Below are positions 8,898-17,486 of a stretch of DNA of 64,000 bases, piece by piece. The position numbers and the translations under genes were made by a program. How positions within the stretch are numbered: position 1 is the stretch's first letter; each line of letters opens with the position of its first letter. The DNA is from Pseudocitrobacter corydidari (lineage in GTDB: Bacteria > Pseudomonadota > Gammaproteobacteria > Enterobacterales > Enterobacteriaceae), in NCBI RefSeq assembly GCF_021172065.1, contig NZ_CP087880.1:2704583-2768582 (forward strand), in the 5' to 3' direction. The notes under the pieces are model-generated. The model did not search any database, was not told the DNA's origin, and saw only the letters and a list, made by a program, of their open reading frames with translations.

Positions 8898-11504
8898 ATG
8901 GCCAGCCATAAGATAAGGACAACACCAGGACGTCTGGCGCAGCGGATTCGCTGCGCCGTTTACGTATCAACAATGCCATTGTTGGCGACGCCGTTTGTTA
9001 ATGCGGAAGAACAGTTCAATACCTCTTTTATTCACGGGGCTGACAATGCCTCGCTTGTGCAGAGTTTATCCAACAGCGATGATATCCTGCCGGGTCACTA
9101 TCCCTTTGATATTTATCTGAACAAAATTCGCGTCGATCACCGTGACGTTGAATTTAAAAAAGATGGACCCAATTCCCCTGGCTATTTTTGTTTAGATGCA
9201 GACAGCTTCCGTCAATATGGCGTTCTGGTGCCAGAAACGGCAGGAAGCAGCGCGTGTTACGATCTGGTCAAAGGGATCCCCGGCAGCAGCGTTAGCTGGA
9301 ATGCGGCGCTACAGGAACTGGATATTTCCGTGCCACAAACCGAGCTTGAACCGCGCCCGCAGGGGATGATATCTCCCCTGGTGTATGACGATGGGATCAA
9401 CGCTGCCTACTCTAACTACGCCTACAGCGGCAGCCATTCCCGCTACACCAGCAACGGTGCAAAGCGCGATAGCGATTACTCCTTCCTGACGCTGAATAAC
9501 GGCATCAACATCGGCGCATGGCGTTTTCGCAATAATTCAACCCTCTCAAAAGAGAGCGGACGAAATGCGCAGTGGAACTCTGTATCCAGTTGGGCGGAAA
9601 CAGACATTGTACCGTGGCGTAGCCGCGTATTAATTGGTCAGAGCAACACCAATAACAACGTTTTCGATAGCTTCCAGTTCCGTGGCGCACAGCTTTCCAG
9701 CGTGCCGGAAATGCTGCCGGACAGCCGTCGCGGCTACGCACCGGTGGTGCGCGGTGTCGCTAACAGTAACGCCCGCGTAGAAGTTCGCCAGAACGGCTAT
9801 ACGGTTTACAGCACCGTCGTGCCGCCAGGGCCATTCGCGCTGACAGACATTCACCCCAGTACCCTGAGCGGTGACCTGGCCGTCACGGTCATTGAGGCCG
9901 ACGGCACGCGCCATAACTTCACGCTTCCCTACTCTTCCGTGCCGAACATGCTGCGCGAAGGGATTTGGGAATATCAGGTGACCGCCGGGAAATATCACGA
10001 CGGTACGACGGATTACGAACCGAACTTTATTCAGGGTACGATTTCTCACGGCGCGGGATGGGACATCACCCCGTACGGCGGGATGATCGTCGCGGAAAAC
10101 TACCGCTCCGGCGTGCTGGGCATCGGTAAGAATATGGGCGAGTACGGCGCGGCGTCTGTCGATGCGTCGTGGTCCGATACCGATCTGGCCTCCGGCGACA
10201 GCAAACGCGGCGCCAGCGTACGTTTCCTGTATTCAAAATCGCTGAACGCCCTGGGCACCGAATTACAGATTGCCGGTTATCGTTACTCCACCTCCGGCTT
10301 CTATGATTTCTCCGATGCGGTGACCGAACGTTCCAACTGGAAAAACGGCTTCTACCAGACGGAGTATTACGATCAGGAAGGCGATAACAGCGGCGCGCCG
10401 TCATGGGCGACGCAGAGCCAGCGCCGTCGCTATTATGAATCGATGCGTTATAACAACAAACGCCAGCGTGTCGAGCTGACCGTCAACCAGCACGTGGCCG
10501 GGGCGTCGTTGTATGCCACCTTCACTCGCCAGAACTACTGGAACACCTCGTCGTATGACCGCACCATCCAGACCGGGATCAACACCAGCTTCCATTCGGT
10601 GAACTACAGCCTGTTCTATCAAAGCAGCCGCAGTAACTATGGCTACAGCGATAACAGCGTGAACGTCAGCGTATCAATTCCGTTCAACATCTTTAGCCAG
10701 GATAACCAAACCGTCGCCTCCTTTAACGCCTCGCACAGCAAACAGAGCGGCGATGGCTACAGCGCAGGCCTGAGCGGCACGCTGCTGGATGACCACCGCA
10801 TGAACTATTTCGTCCAGAGCGGTCACTCCCAGTATGGCGGCGATACCAGCGTGGCGAACCTGGGTTACATGGGCAGCATGGGTAACGTGGCGCTGGGCTA
10901 CAACTACAACAACAACTATCAACAGACGTCCCTCAACGTCTCTGGTGGCGTAGTGGCGCACTCCGGCGGCGTAACGCTGTCGCAGCCACTGCAAAACACC
11001 TTTGTGCTGGTGAAAGCGCCGGGCGCGCAGGGCGTGCGCCTGGAAAACCAGCCAGGGGTGGCAATCGACCGGTTTGGCTATGCGGTGTTGACCTCTGCAA
11101 TGCCGTATCGCCACAACCGCGTCGCACTGCGTACTTCCGATATTGGTAATGGCATGGAAATTCCGCTGGCCGCCAAAGATATCGTACCGACACAGCGTGC
11201 CATTGGCCGCGTTGAGTTTGAAACGCATCTTGGTCACAGCCTGTTGATTCACGCCAAACTGGCGGACGGCTCTGCGCCAATGATTGGCGCCAATATCTTT
11301 AACCAGCAGGGCGTGAACGTTGGCGTCGTCGGTACGCGCGGCGAAGCCTATGTTGCCGGTATCGAAAGCGGCGAACGTCTGCGGGTGAAATGGGGCGACG
11401 ACGACAGCGCCTCCTGCACCATGCCGATACCTGAACTGCCTCCTGTCGACCGCGATCAACCCGGTGGTTACCAGGTTGTCTCTCTCACCTGTAACCGGAA
11501 CTAA
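8898..11504 (+). CDS. outer-membrane fimbrial usher (FimD/PapC family)
   Basis: The 868-residue protein is of full usher length. A signal peptide precedes the N-terminal targeting domain (FNTSFIHGADNASLVQSLSN, then LPGHYPFDIYLN). The barrel has a plug region near RGVANSNARVEVRQNGYTVY, and two C-terminal domains end with a paired-Cys segment (SASCTMPIPEL and VSLTCNRN). It forms the secretion pore and assembly platform. The ATG has AAGGGA 8 bp upstream. Gene order pilin-chaperone-usher-adhesin resembles compact four-gene fimbrial operons such as Salmonella stiABCH; that parallel is from memory of layout only. Confidence 0.95.
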   Translation: MASHKIRTTPGRLAQRIRCAVYVSTMPLLATPFVNAEEQFNTSFIHGADNASLVQSLSNSDDILPGHYPFDIYLNKIRVDHRDVEFKKDGPNSPGYFCLDADSFRQYGVLVPETAGSSACYDLVKGIPGSSVSWNAALQELDISVPQTELEPRPQGMISPLVYDDGINAAYSNYAYSGSHSRYTSNGAKRDSDYSFLTLNNGINIGAWRFRNNSTLSKESGRNAQWNSVSSWAETDIVPWRSRVLIGQSNTNNNVFDSFQFRGAQLSSVPEMLPDSRRGYAPVVRGVANSNARVEVRQNGYTVYSTVVPPGPFALTDIHPSTLSGDLAVTVIEADGTRHNFTLPYSSVPNMLREGIWEYQVTAGKYHDGTTDYEPNFIQGTISHGAGWDITPYGGMIVAENYRSGVLGIGKNMGEYGAASVDASWSDTDLASGDSKRGASVRFLYSKSLNALGTELQIAGYRYSTSGFYDFSDAVTERSNWKNGFYQTEYYDQEGDNSGAPSWATQSQRRRYYESMRYNNKRQRVELTVNQHVAGASLYATFTRQNYWNTSSYDRTIQTGINTSFHSVNYSLFYQSSRSNYGYSDNSVNVSVSIPFNIFSQDNQTVASFNASHSKQSGDGYSAGLSGTLLDDHRMNYFVQSGHSQYGGDTSVANLGYMGSMGNVALGYNYNNNYQQTSLNVSGGVVAHSGGVTLSQPLQNTFVLVKAPGAQGVRLENQPGVAIDRFGYAVLTSAMPYRHNRVALRTSDIGNGMEIPLAAKDIVPTQRAIGRVEFETHLGHSLLIHAKLADGSAPMIGANIFNQQGVNVGVVGTRGEAYVAGIESGERLRVKWGDDDSASCTMPIPELPPVDRDQPGGYQVVSLTCNRN

Positions 11505-11516
11505 AGGATATTTACC

Positions 11517-12557
11517 ATGCGGATTTTTACCCCCACGCCGCGCACCGGGCTGCTTCTGCTGATTTTGTCCGCCGCGCTGTTTTCCACCAGCAGCTATGCG
11601 CTGACCTGTAAACGTGCCAGCGACGGCAGCGTCGAGCAGATAATTCCGTTGGATCATCAGATCAACGTTTCTACCGCCAATCTCACGGCGGGCACCGTGT
11701 TATGGCGCTCACAAACGTTTACCTCGACCTTTAAATGTACCGATACCAACAACCACCCGCAGGGGGAAGATGCCTATCTGTGGTGGGATCCGGACATTAA
11801 GATGTCGGCCATCCACAACTCGCTGGAAGTCGGCGTAACGTTCCTTGGCACGGATATCGATCCGACAAAAATCAAGAGCACCGATATTGGTCCGGGTACG
11901 GTATGCCAGCGGTCGGCTAATGGTCGGTGTAAACCGCCTGCACTGCCGCAGACCATTACAGCCACCTACGCTATCTACATTAAAGCAACGGGGAACCCAC
12001 CGCCGGCCAACGGCGTGATCAACGATCAGAGCAAATATGCCGCTTTTCAGGTCGATGGTGAAGGCGGCTTAAACAACCAGCCGAACAGTAACTTCCGTGC
12101 CTATGTATCCGGGCTTGGCAATATCAGGTTCATCTCCTGTAGCCCAAAAATTACCGTCTCTGCCAACAATGGCGAAACGGTAAACTTTGGCGCTATTCCG
12201 GCGCGTAATGCGGTTGTGGGCAAGATTGAGAAGCAGGTGCCGTTCAGCATTCGCGCCGACCTGACCGGACAGGGGCAGGATTGCGAAAAACAGACGCTGA
12301 TGGCGAACTTCAGCACCACCTACCCAACGCAGGATAATCAGGTGATTTTGCCGGAAAAGAACAGCGGTTTCGGGATTTTGCTTTCCCGCGCCGACTCGCC
12401 GAACACCTGGCTTAGCATGAACACGCCAACGGAGCTGGGCTATGTGAACGGTAGCGTTGTCGAAAGTAATTTCCTCGCCAGCCTGAAATGGCTCAGCACA
12501 ACGCCGAAAGTGGGCAAATTCAACGCGTCAGCTAATATTGACGTGACCTTTAAATAA
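11517..12557 (+). CDS. fimbrial tip adhesin / minor subunit, two-domain
   Basis: The 346-residue product is twice pilin size. It has a signal peptide ending SSYA-LTCKRASDG and two disulfide-bearing halves. The C-terminal half looks like a pilin domain, with Cys in ISCSPKITV and QDCEKQ, ending NASANIDVTFK. A separate N-terminal receptor-binding domain plus a pilin domain is the FimH/MrkD-type adhesin layout. It is the fourth gene of the operon, with an AAGGATAT ribosome site. Its ligand is unknown. Confidence 0.85.
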   Translation: MRIFTPTPRTGLLLLILSAALFSTSSYALTCKRASDGSVEQIIPLDHQINVSTANLTAGTVLWRSQTFTSTFKCTDTNNHPQGEDAYLWWDPDIKMSAIHNSLEVGVTFLGTDIDPTKIKSTDIGPGTVCQRSANGRCKPPALPQTITATYAIYIKATGNPPPANGVINDQSKYAAFQVDGEGGLNNQPNSNFRAYVSGLGNIRFISCSPKITVSANNGETVNFGAIPARNAVVGKIEKQVPFSIRADLTGQGQDCEKQTLMANFSTTYPTQDNQVILPEKNSGFGILLSRADSPNTWLSMNTPTELGYVNGSVVESNFLASLKWLSTTPKVGKFNASANIDVTFK

Positions 12558-12577
12558 CACGAGGACACTCCACGAAA

Positions 12578-13312
12578 ATGTCGCTGACCTCCGCCGAGCC
12601 AACCGGACTGCGCTATGTTTTTCAGCCCATGTTCGACCGTGCAGGCAAAATGATTGCCGTTGAGTGCTTAACCCGGTTTACGCAGGAACCGGGAAGCGCG
12701 GCCATCACCGTAGAACAGTTTTTTAGCGACGCGTCCGATGAGCTTCGCGCGCGCATTTTGCAGGAGCAAATTGCGCTGGTGAAAAGCTATCAGTGGTGGT
12801 TTCAGCAAAATGACGTGATGGTCACGATTAATGTCGACGAGGCCACACTGCACACACTGAACGATGACTTTATTGCCGATTGCGTAAAAACCATCGGCTG
12901 CCTGCATTTCGAGGTGAGCGAGTTTTCCAGCACGCTGGTCAAACGCAATCCGGCCATCGAGGCGCTGGGCGATAAATATTCGTTCTGGCTCGATGACTTT
13001 GGCGCGGGCTATGCCGGGTTTGGCGCGCTGGCGATGCAGTCTTTCCGTTTTATTAAAATGGATAAAAATCTGCTGTGGAACCTGCGGGAAAAGAAAAACG
13101 GACAGCAGTTGATGGCCTCGCTGCTGCACTACTTCAGCGCCAACCATTATCAGGTGATCGTTGAAGGGATTGAAACACAGGAGCATCTGACCTGGATTGA
13201 TAATATGCCGTGGTTCGCGCTTCAGGGGTTGCTGTGGCAAGAACAGAGTATTGAAGCCCTGACCGCCGGGCAATCCAGCGCCAACGCACTCCCCCACCAG
13301 ACCCATCACTAA
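12578..13312 (+). CDS. EAL-domain c-di-GMP phosphodiesterase at the end of the fimbrial operon
   Basis: The 244-residue protein is a stand-alone EAL domain. The signature is ECL (residues 29-31) instead of EAL. The catalytic set looks intact: Glu29, Asn85 (TINVD), FEVSE at 111-115, DDFGAG at 139-144, Lys160 and Glu196 (VEGIE). It should hydrolyse c-di-GMP to pGpG. It starts 20 bp after the adhesin stop and is followed by a strong terminator, so it is made together with the fimbriae. The layout recalls MrkJ, which lowers c-di-GMP to restrain Klebsiella type 3 fimbriae. Confidence 0.88.
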   Translation: MSLTSAEPTGLRYVFQPMFDRAGKMIAVECLTRFTQEPGSAAITVEQFFSDASDELRARILQEQIALVKSYQWWFQQNDVMVTINVDEATLHTLNDDFIADCVKTIGCLHFEVSEFSSTLVKRNPAIEALGDKYSFWLDDFGAGYAGFGALAMQSFRFIKMDKNLLWNLREKKNGQQLMASLLHYFSANHYQVIVEGIETQEHLTWIDNMPWFALQGLLWQEQSIEALTAGQSSANALPHQTHH

Positions 13313-13341
13313 TTTCATGCGTTTTTGACGTTAAACTATCC

Positions 13342-13377
13342 CATGCGGTAAAGCGTTTTGCTTTATCGCATGTTTTT
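13342..13377 (+). terminator. rho-independent terminator of the fimbrial operon
   Basis: A 13-bp stem with one G-T wobble (CATGCGGTAAAGC / GCTTTATCGCATG) and a GTTTT loop is followed by TTTTT, 29 bp after the EAL stop. Confidence 0.9.
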
Positions 13378-13797
13378 ACAAATAATCAAAAAACAATTAA
13401 CATTAATATAATGCATCAGCTATCATACATATTAAATAGCGACAACTTTCCTTCAGATAATTCCCTCCCGGCTTTTAAAATGATGGATAAAAATTTTTTA
13501 TAACTCAGTCAAAAAATTTAAATAGCATATCGACAATATTTTTTTTCGCCTCTTAACAATAGTTATCCTCAATCAATCCAGACATCCTGTGAAAATATTC
13601 GGCATTGACTCGTAAAATTCCTAATCCATTGAGAGGAGAAATTGACTCTATATTCTTTTTTGCGCTTACAGTTACATTAATCATAACCTTTCACACAACT
13701 TGTCACAGTTTGACAAAATGTGACGCACAGACAATAGTTATTCCATCCCGATAGCCTCGGATAAGTCTGAGGCTATTTCTATGGTATGGAGCCAGCA
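13378..13797. other. AT-rich intergenic region upstream of the PQQ dehydrogenase
   Basis: About 420 bases hold no gene that I can support. The region is very AT-rich and contains the promoter of the dehydrogenase. The only clear structure is the palindrome at 13751-13776, listed separately. Confidence 0.5.
13751..13776 (+). promoter_or_regulatory. palindrome in the leader of the PQQ dehydrogenase gene
   Basis: A perfect 8-bp inverted repeat (ATAGCCTC, 10-nt spacer, GAGGCTAT) ends 21 bp before the start codon and is followed by TTTCT. It could be a leader hairpin or a repressor operator; sequence alone does not decide. Confidence 0.4.
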
Positions 13798-15225
13798 ATG
13801 TTAAATAATAAAACCAAACGAATCAGCCAGGCAGTAGCGTTATCGCTTGCCCTGTGTGGTGTCAGCTATGCCGCAACCACGAGTCATGCATCATCGGCAA
13901 AACACCCGGAAGTTCAGGCCAATGAGCCGTTTTCCGCGCACGTCCTGACCAGCGGCCTGGATGCGCCGTGGGATATGGTGTGGGGCCCGGATGGTTATTT
14001 GTGGGTGACCGAACGTAAAGCCGCTTCTATCGATCGCATCGACCCGAAAACCGGCGAGAAAAAAGTCGCTATCACGCTGAGCGGCGTCCATACCGGCCCG
14101 CAACACGAAGGTGTGCTGGGTCTGGCATTATCGCCAAACTTTATGAAAGCCGGTGGCGATAATTATGTTTATACCGCTTATACCTATATGAACGGTAATG
14201 AAGAACACGCCAAAATTGTTCGTCTGGAATATGACGAAAAAACGCAAAAGCTGGGTAACGAAAAAGAAATCCTGGCTGGTTTCCCGGCGGGGAATGACCA
14301 CAATGGTGGGCGTCTGCGCTTTGGGCCGGATGGTAAACTTTATTACACCATCGGTGAGCAGGGGCATAACCAGGGCGCGAATTTCTGCAAACCTATTGAT
14401 GCACAGCGAATTCCAACTGAGGATGAGCTGAAAAATAAAAATTACGCCGCCTATGCCGGTAAAGTGCTGCGTCTGAATATCGACGGCTCTATTCCGGAAG
14501 ATAACCCGACGATTCACGGCATTAAAAGCCACCTGTTTACTTATGGTCACCGTAACCCGCAGGGGCTGGTCTTTGTCGGCGATACCCTTTACGCCTCTGA
14601 ACAAGGCCCCTCCTCTGATGATGAGCTGAATATTCTGGAAGCGGGCGGCAACTACGGTTGGCCGCACGTAGCAGGCTTCCAGGACGATCAGGCTTACGTT
14701 TATGCAAACTACTCGAAAGCTGAAAACTGCCCGTCGCTGAAATGGGACCCGAACCATATCCCAGCAGGCGTACCGGTGCAGAAAGAGACTGAATGGAAAG
14801 CCGCTGACTTTAAAGCGCCAATCAAAACCTTCTTCACCGTCAAAGAGGGCTACACCTATAACGACGCCAGCTGCAGCGCGGATTCTGCGTACATTTGTTG
14901 GCCGACTATTGCACCGTCCAGCGTAGCCTACTACCCGGCGGATGGCGTCATCAAAAGCTGGCGTAACTCCATCATCGTCAGTTCGATGAAAAATGGCGCG
15001 CTCTATCGTGTTCTGCTGAACGCCGATAAGAAAAACGTGCAGGGCGACGTGGCGAAATACTTCCACACCGCCAACCGCTACCGCATGGTGGTGGTCAGCC
15101 CGGATACGCGTAAAATCTTCGTTGCCACCGATAACTTCGGCAACGTGATGGATGAGTCTAACCATCCGACGCACAACCTGAGCAACCCGGGTTCGATTAT
15201 CGTCTTCGAATACACCGGTAAATAA
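13798..15225 (+). CDS. gdhB: soluble PQQ-dependent glucose dehydrogenase (GdhB-like, sorbosone dehydrogenase family)
   Basis: The 475-residue protein has a signal peptide (ends near SYA-ATTSHA), so it acts in the periplasm. Motifs match Acinetobacter soluble quinoprotein glucose dehydrogenase along its length: GNDHNGGRL (His168, the general base), YYTIGEQGHNQ, YGHRNPQGL (Arg252 and Asn253 at PQQ), EQGPSSDDELN (calcium/PQQ region), GGNYGWPHVAG and YICWPTIAPSS. It is nearer to that enzyme in length and motifs than to the shorter E. coli YliI. It would oxidise aldose sugars with PQQ. The ATG at 13798 has GGAG six bases upstream. A strong terminator follows, then the PQQ receptor gene. Confidence 0.88.
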   Translation: MLNNKTKRISQAVALSLALCGVSYAATTSHASSAKHPEVQANEPFSAHVLTSGLDAPWDMVWGPDGYLWVTERKAASIDRIDPKTGEKKVAITLSGVHTGPQHEGVLGLALSPNFMKAGGDNYVYTAYTYMNGNEEHAKIVRLEYDEKTQKLGNEKEILAGFPAGNDHNGGRLRFGPDGKLYYTIGEQGHNQGANFCKPIDAQRIPTEDELKNKNYAAYAGKVLRLNIDGSIPEDNPTIHGIKSHLFTYGHRNPQGLVFVGDTLYASEQGPSSDDELNILEAGGNYGWPHVAGFQDDQAYVYANYSKAENCPSLKWDPNHIPAGVPVQKETEWKAADFKAPIKTFFTVKEGYTYNDASCSADSAYICWPTIAPSSVAYYPADGVIKSWRNSIIVSSMKNGALYRVLLNADKKNVQGDVAKYFHTANRYRMVVVSPDTRKIFVATDNFGNVMDESNHPTHNLSNPGSIIVFEYTGK

Positions 15226-15233
15226 TATGCTTG

Positions 15234-15265
15234 CAGGCGGGCCTATTGGCCCGCCTGATTTTTTT
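15234..15265 (+). terminator. rho-independent terminator between gdhB and pqqU
   Basis: A perfect 10-bp GC-rich stem (CAGGCGGGCC / GGCCCGCCTG) with a TATT loop is followed by ATTTTTTT, 8 bp after the dehydrogenase stop and 24 bp before the receptor start. It should make receptor expression lower than, or separate from, the dehydrogenase. Confidence 0.92.
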
Positions 15266-15289
15266 CCCTTTCTTATAAAAAACACACAG

Positions 15290-17425
15290 ATGAAATTAAC
15301 TCTGCCCCTCTCCGGGCTGGCGGCCACCTTTGTGCTGTCTCCGGTTTCATACGTTTATGCGCAGGACGCCGCAACAGGTGATGGTGAGCAAACCATGATC
15401 GTCAGCGCAGCGCCCCATTCCGGCCTCTCCGCGTTAGATACGCCAGCTGCCGTTTCCGTCAATTACGGTGACGATATCCGTCACGCCGCACCGCGAATTA
15501 ACCTTTCAGAAGGGCTGGCCGATGTGCCGGGCCTGCAAATTCAAAACCGCCAGAACTTCGCCCAGGATTTACAGATGTCGATTCGCGGCTTCGGCGCGCG
15601 CTCAACCTTTGGGATCCGCGGACTCAGGCTGTACGTGGACGGCATTCCGGCGACCATGCCGGACGGTCAGGGGCAACTCTCCAATATTGATATTGGCTCG
15701 ATTGAGCGAATCGATGTGCTGCGCGGGCCGTTCTCCGCGCTTTATGGCAACGCCTCCGGCGGCGTGGTAAACGTGGAAACAGAAACGGGCCGCCAGCCGA
15801 CGACGATTGAAAGCAGCAACTACTACGGTAGCTTCGGTACCTGGCGTACCGGGTTAAAAGCCACGGGTGCGGTGGGCGACGGCACGCAGAAAGGCGACGT
15901 GAATTACACCGTCTCCAGCAGCCGCTTCTCTACACACGGTTTTCGCGACAACAGCGCCGCACACAAAAATCTGCTCAATGCCAAACTGGGCGTGAAGGTC
16001 AACGACACCGGCAGCCTGACATTACAGCTCAACAGCGTGGATATCACCGCGGACGATCCGGGTGGTTTAACCCGCAAAGAGTGGAAAGATAACCCGGCGC
16101 AAGCGCCGCGCGGCGAAGAGTATCGCATGCGTAAAACCGTCAAGCAGACGCAGGCCGGGCTGCGCTATCAGCAGGGATTGGGTGAGCACGACGACCTGAG
16201 CGTGATGACCTGGGCGGGTATCCGGGAGACCGTGCAGTACCAGTCTATTCCATACTTTGTGCAGCAGCGCAGCGAAACGCATCCGGGCGGCGTGATTGAT
16301 TTAACGCGCCGCTACCAGGGCATTGATACCCGCTGGACGCACCACGAAGAGAGCGGCTTCCTGCCCTACTCCATCACCACGGGTCTCGACTACGAAACAA
16401 TGACCGAGCAGCGCAAAGGGTATGAAAACTTTGTCTATCAGAACGGTCATTACGATCTGGGCACGAAGGGCGATATGCGCCGCAACGAGCGTAACCTGAT
16501 GTGGAACCTCGACCCGTACATTCAGACCAACTGGCAGCTCACCTCCGCCCTGAGTCTGGACGCGGGGGTACGCTACAGCTCGGTATGGTTTGATTCCAAC
16601 GACCATTATGTGGTGGGTAAAAATGGCGACGACAGCGGCGAAGCGAGCTACCACAAATGGCTTCCGGCGGCCGCGCTGAAGTACGCCATGACGCCGACGT
16701 GGAACGTTTACCTCTCTGCCGGGCGCGGCTTCGAAACGCCGACGATTAATGAGCTGTCATATCGCCCTGATGGGCAATCGGGGCTGAACTTTGGCCTACA
16801 GCCGGCGACGAATATTACCGTTGAAGCAGGCAGCAAGTGGCAGGTTGGCACCGGGCTTGCCAGCCTTTCCGTCTTTAACACCGATACCAAAGATGAGATT
16901 GTGGTGGCCGCCAGCGACAACGGGCGTACCTCCTATCAAAATGCCGGGAAAACACGCCGTCGCGGCGTAGAGCTGGCGTGGGATCAGCAGTTTGCTACCG
17001 CATGGCGCGCCAAATTCGCCTGGACCTGGCTGGATGCAACCTATCGCGAAGACGCCAGCAGCACGATCCAAAGCGGCAACCGTATTCCAGGTATTGCCCG
17101 CAACAGCACTTACGCCTCATTGGGCTGGGTGCCGGAAGAAGGCTGGTATGCAGGTGCGGAAATGCGCTACATGAGCGATATTCAGGCCAACGACGCGAAT
17201 ACCGAACAGGCTCCGGCGTACACGGTCACGGCGCTGAACAGCGGCTATAAGTTCGTGGCGGATAACTGGGTGGTGGATGTGTATACCCGCGTCGATAACC
17301 TGTTTGATAAGGAGTATGTCGGCTCGGTTATCGTCAACGAAAGCAACGGGCGCTATTACGAACCGGCTCCGGGGCGTAATTATGGCGTAGGGTTGTCGGT
17401 GAGTTATATGTTTGATGCGATGTAA
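15290..17425 (+). CDS. pqqU: TonB-dependent receptor PqqU (YncD), PQQ uptake
   Basis: The 711-residue protein has a signal peptide ending VYAQ, a TonB box region (EQTMIVSAAP), and a plug domain with NLSEGLADVPGLQIQNRQNFAQDLQMSIRG split over the first 110 mature residues. The barrel ends GVGLSVSYMFDAM. Long stretches match E. coli YncD, including RLYVDGIPATMPDGQGQ, YHKWLPA, GRGFETPTINELSYR and VGSVIVNESNGRYYEP. YncD/PqqU has been reported to import the cofactor PQQ. The start at 15290 lacks a good ribosome site and follows a terminator. Its neighbour is a PQQ-dependent enzyme, which supports this role. Confidence 0.93.
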   Translation: MKLTLPLSGLAATFVLSPVSYVYAQDAATGDGEQTMIVSAAPHSGLSALDTPAAVSVNYGDDIRHAAPRINLSEGLADVPGLQIQNRQNFAQDLQMSIRGFGARSTFGIRGLRLYVDGIPATMPDGQGQLSNIDIGSIERIDVLRGPFSALYGNASGGVVNVETETGRQPTTIESSNYYGSFGTWRTGLKATGAVGDGTQKGDVNYTVSSSRFSTHGFRDNSAAHKNLLNAKLGVKVNDTGSLTLQLNSVDITADDPGGLTRKEWKDNPAQAPRGEEYRMRKTVKQTQAGLRYQQGLGEHDDLSVMTWAGIRETVQYQSIPYFVQQRSETHPGGVIDLTRRYQGIDTRWTHHEESGFLPYSITTGLDYETMTEQRKGYENFVYQNGHYDLGTKGDMRRNERNLMWNLDPYIQTNWQLTSALSLDAGVRYSSVWFDSNDHYVVGKNGDDSGEASYHKWLPAAALKYAMTPTWNVYLSAGRGFETPTINELSYRPDGQSGLNFGLQPATNITVEAGSKWQVGTGLASLSVFNTDTKDEIVVAASDNGRTSYQNAGKTRRRGVELAWDQQFATAWRAKFAWTWLDATYREDASSTIQSGNRIPGIARNSTYASLGWVPEEGWYAGAEMRYMSDIQANDANTEQAPAYTVTALNSGYKFVADNWVVDVYTRVDNLFDKEYVGSVIVNESNGRYYEPAPGRNYGVGLSVSYMFDAM

Positions 17426-17448
17426 GTGCGCACTAATGCCTTCATCCC

Positions 17449-17473
17449 CGCCCTCTCCCACAGGGAGAGGGCG
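17449..17473. terminator. bidirectional hairpin between pqqU and the parR-like gene
   Basis: An 11-bp perfect stem (CGCCCTCTCCC / GGGAGAGGGCG) with an ACA loop separates convergent genes. There is no U-tract on either side. The CTCTCCC-N3-GGGAGAG core recurs at 41842-41864, so it may be a dispersed repeat as well as a terminator. Confidence 0.6.
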
Positions 17474-17486
17474 AAAACAGCACGAC

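Noticed and set aside
10674..11657. 327-codon open frame antisense to the usher and adhesin
   Set aside because: It is a shadow frame spanning two real genes on the other strand, with no domain match.
14128..15327. 399-codon open frame antisense to the PQQ dehydrogenase
   Set aside because: It is a shadow of the dehydrogenase codons, with atypical composition and no recognisable motif.
17426..17486. parC repeats downstream of the parR-like gene
   Set aside because: Only a single hairpin is present, with no iterated short direct repeats.
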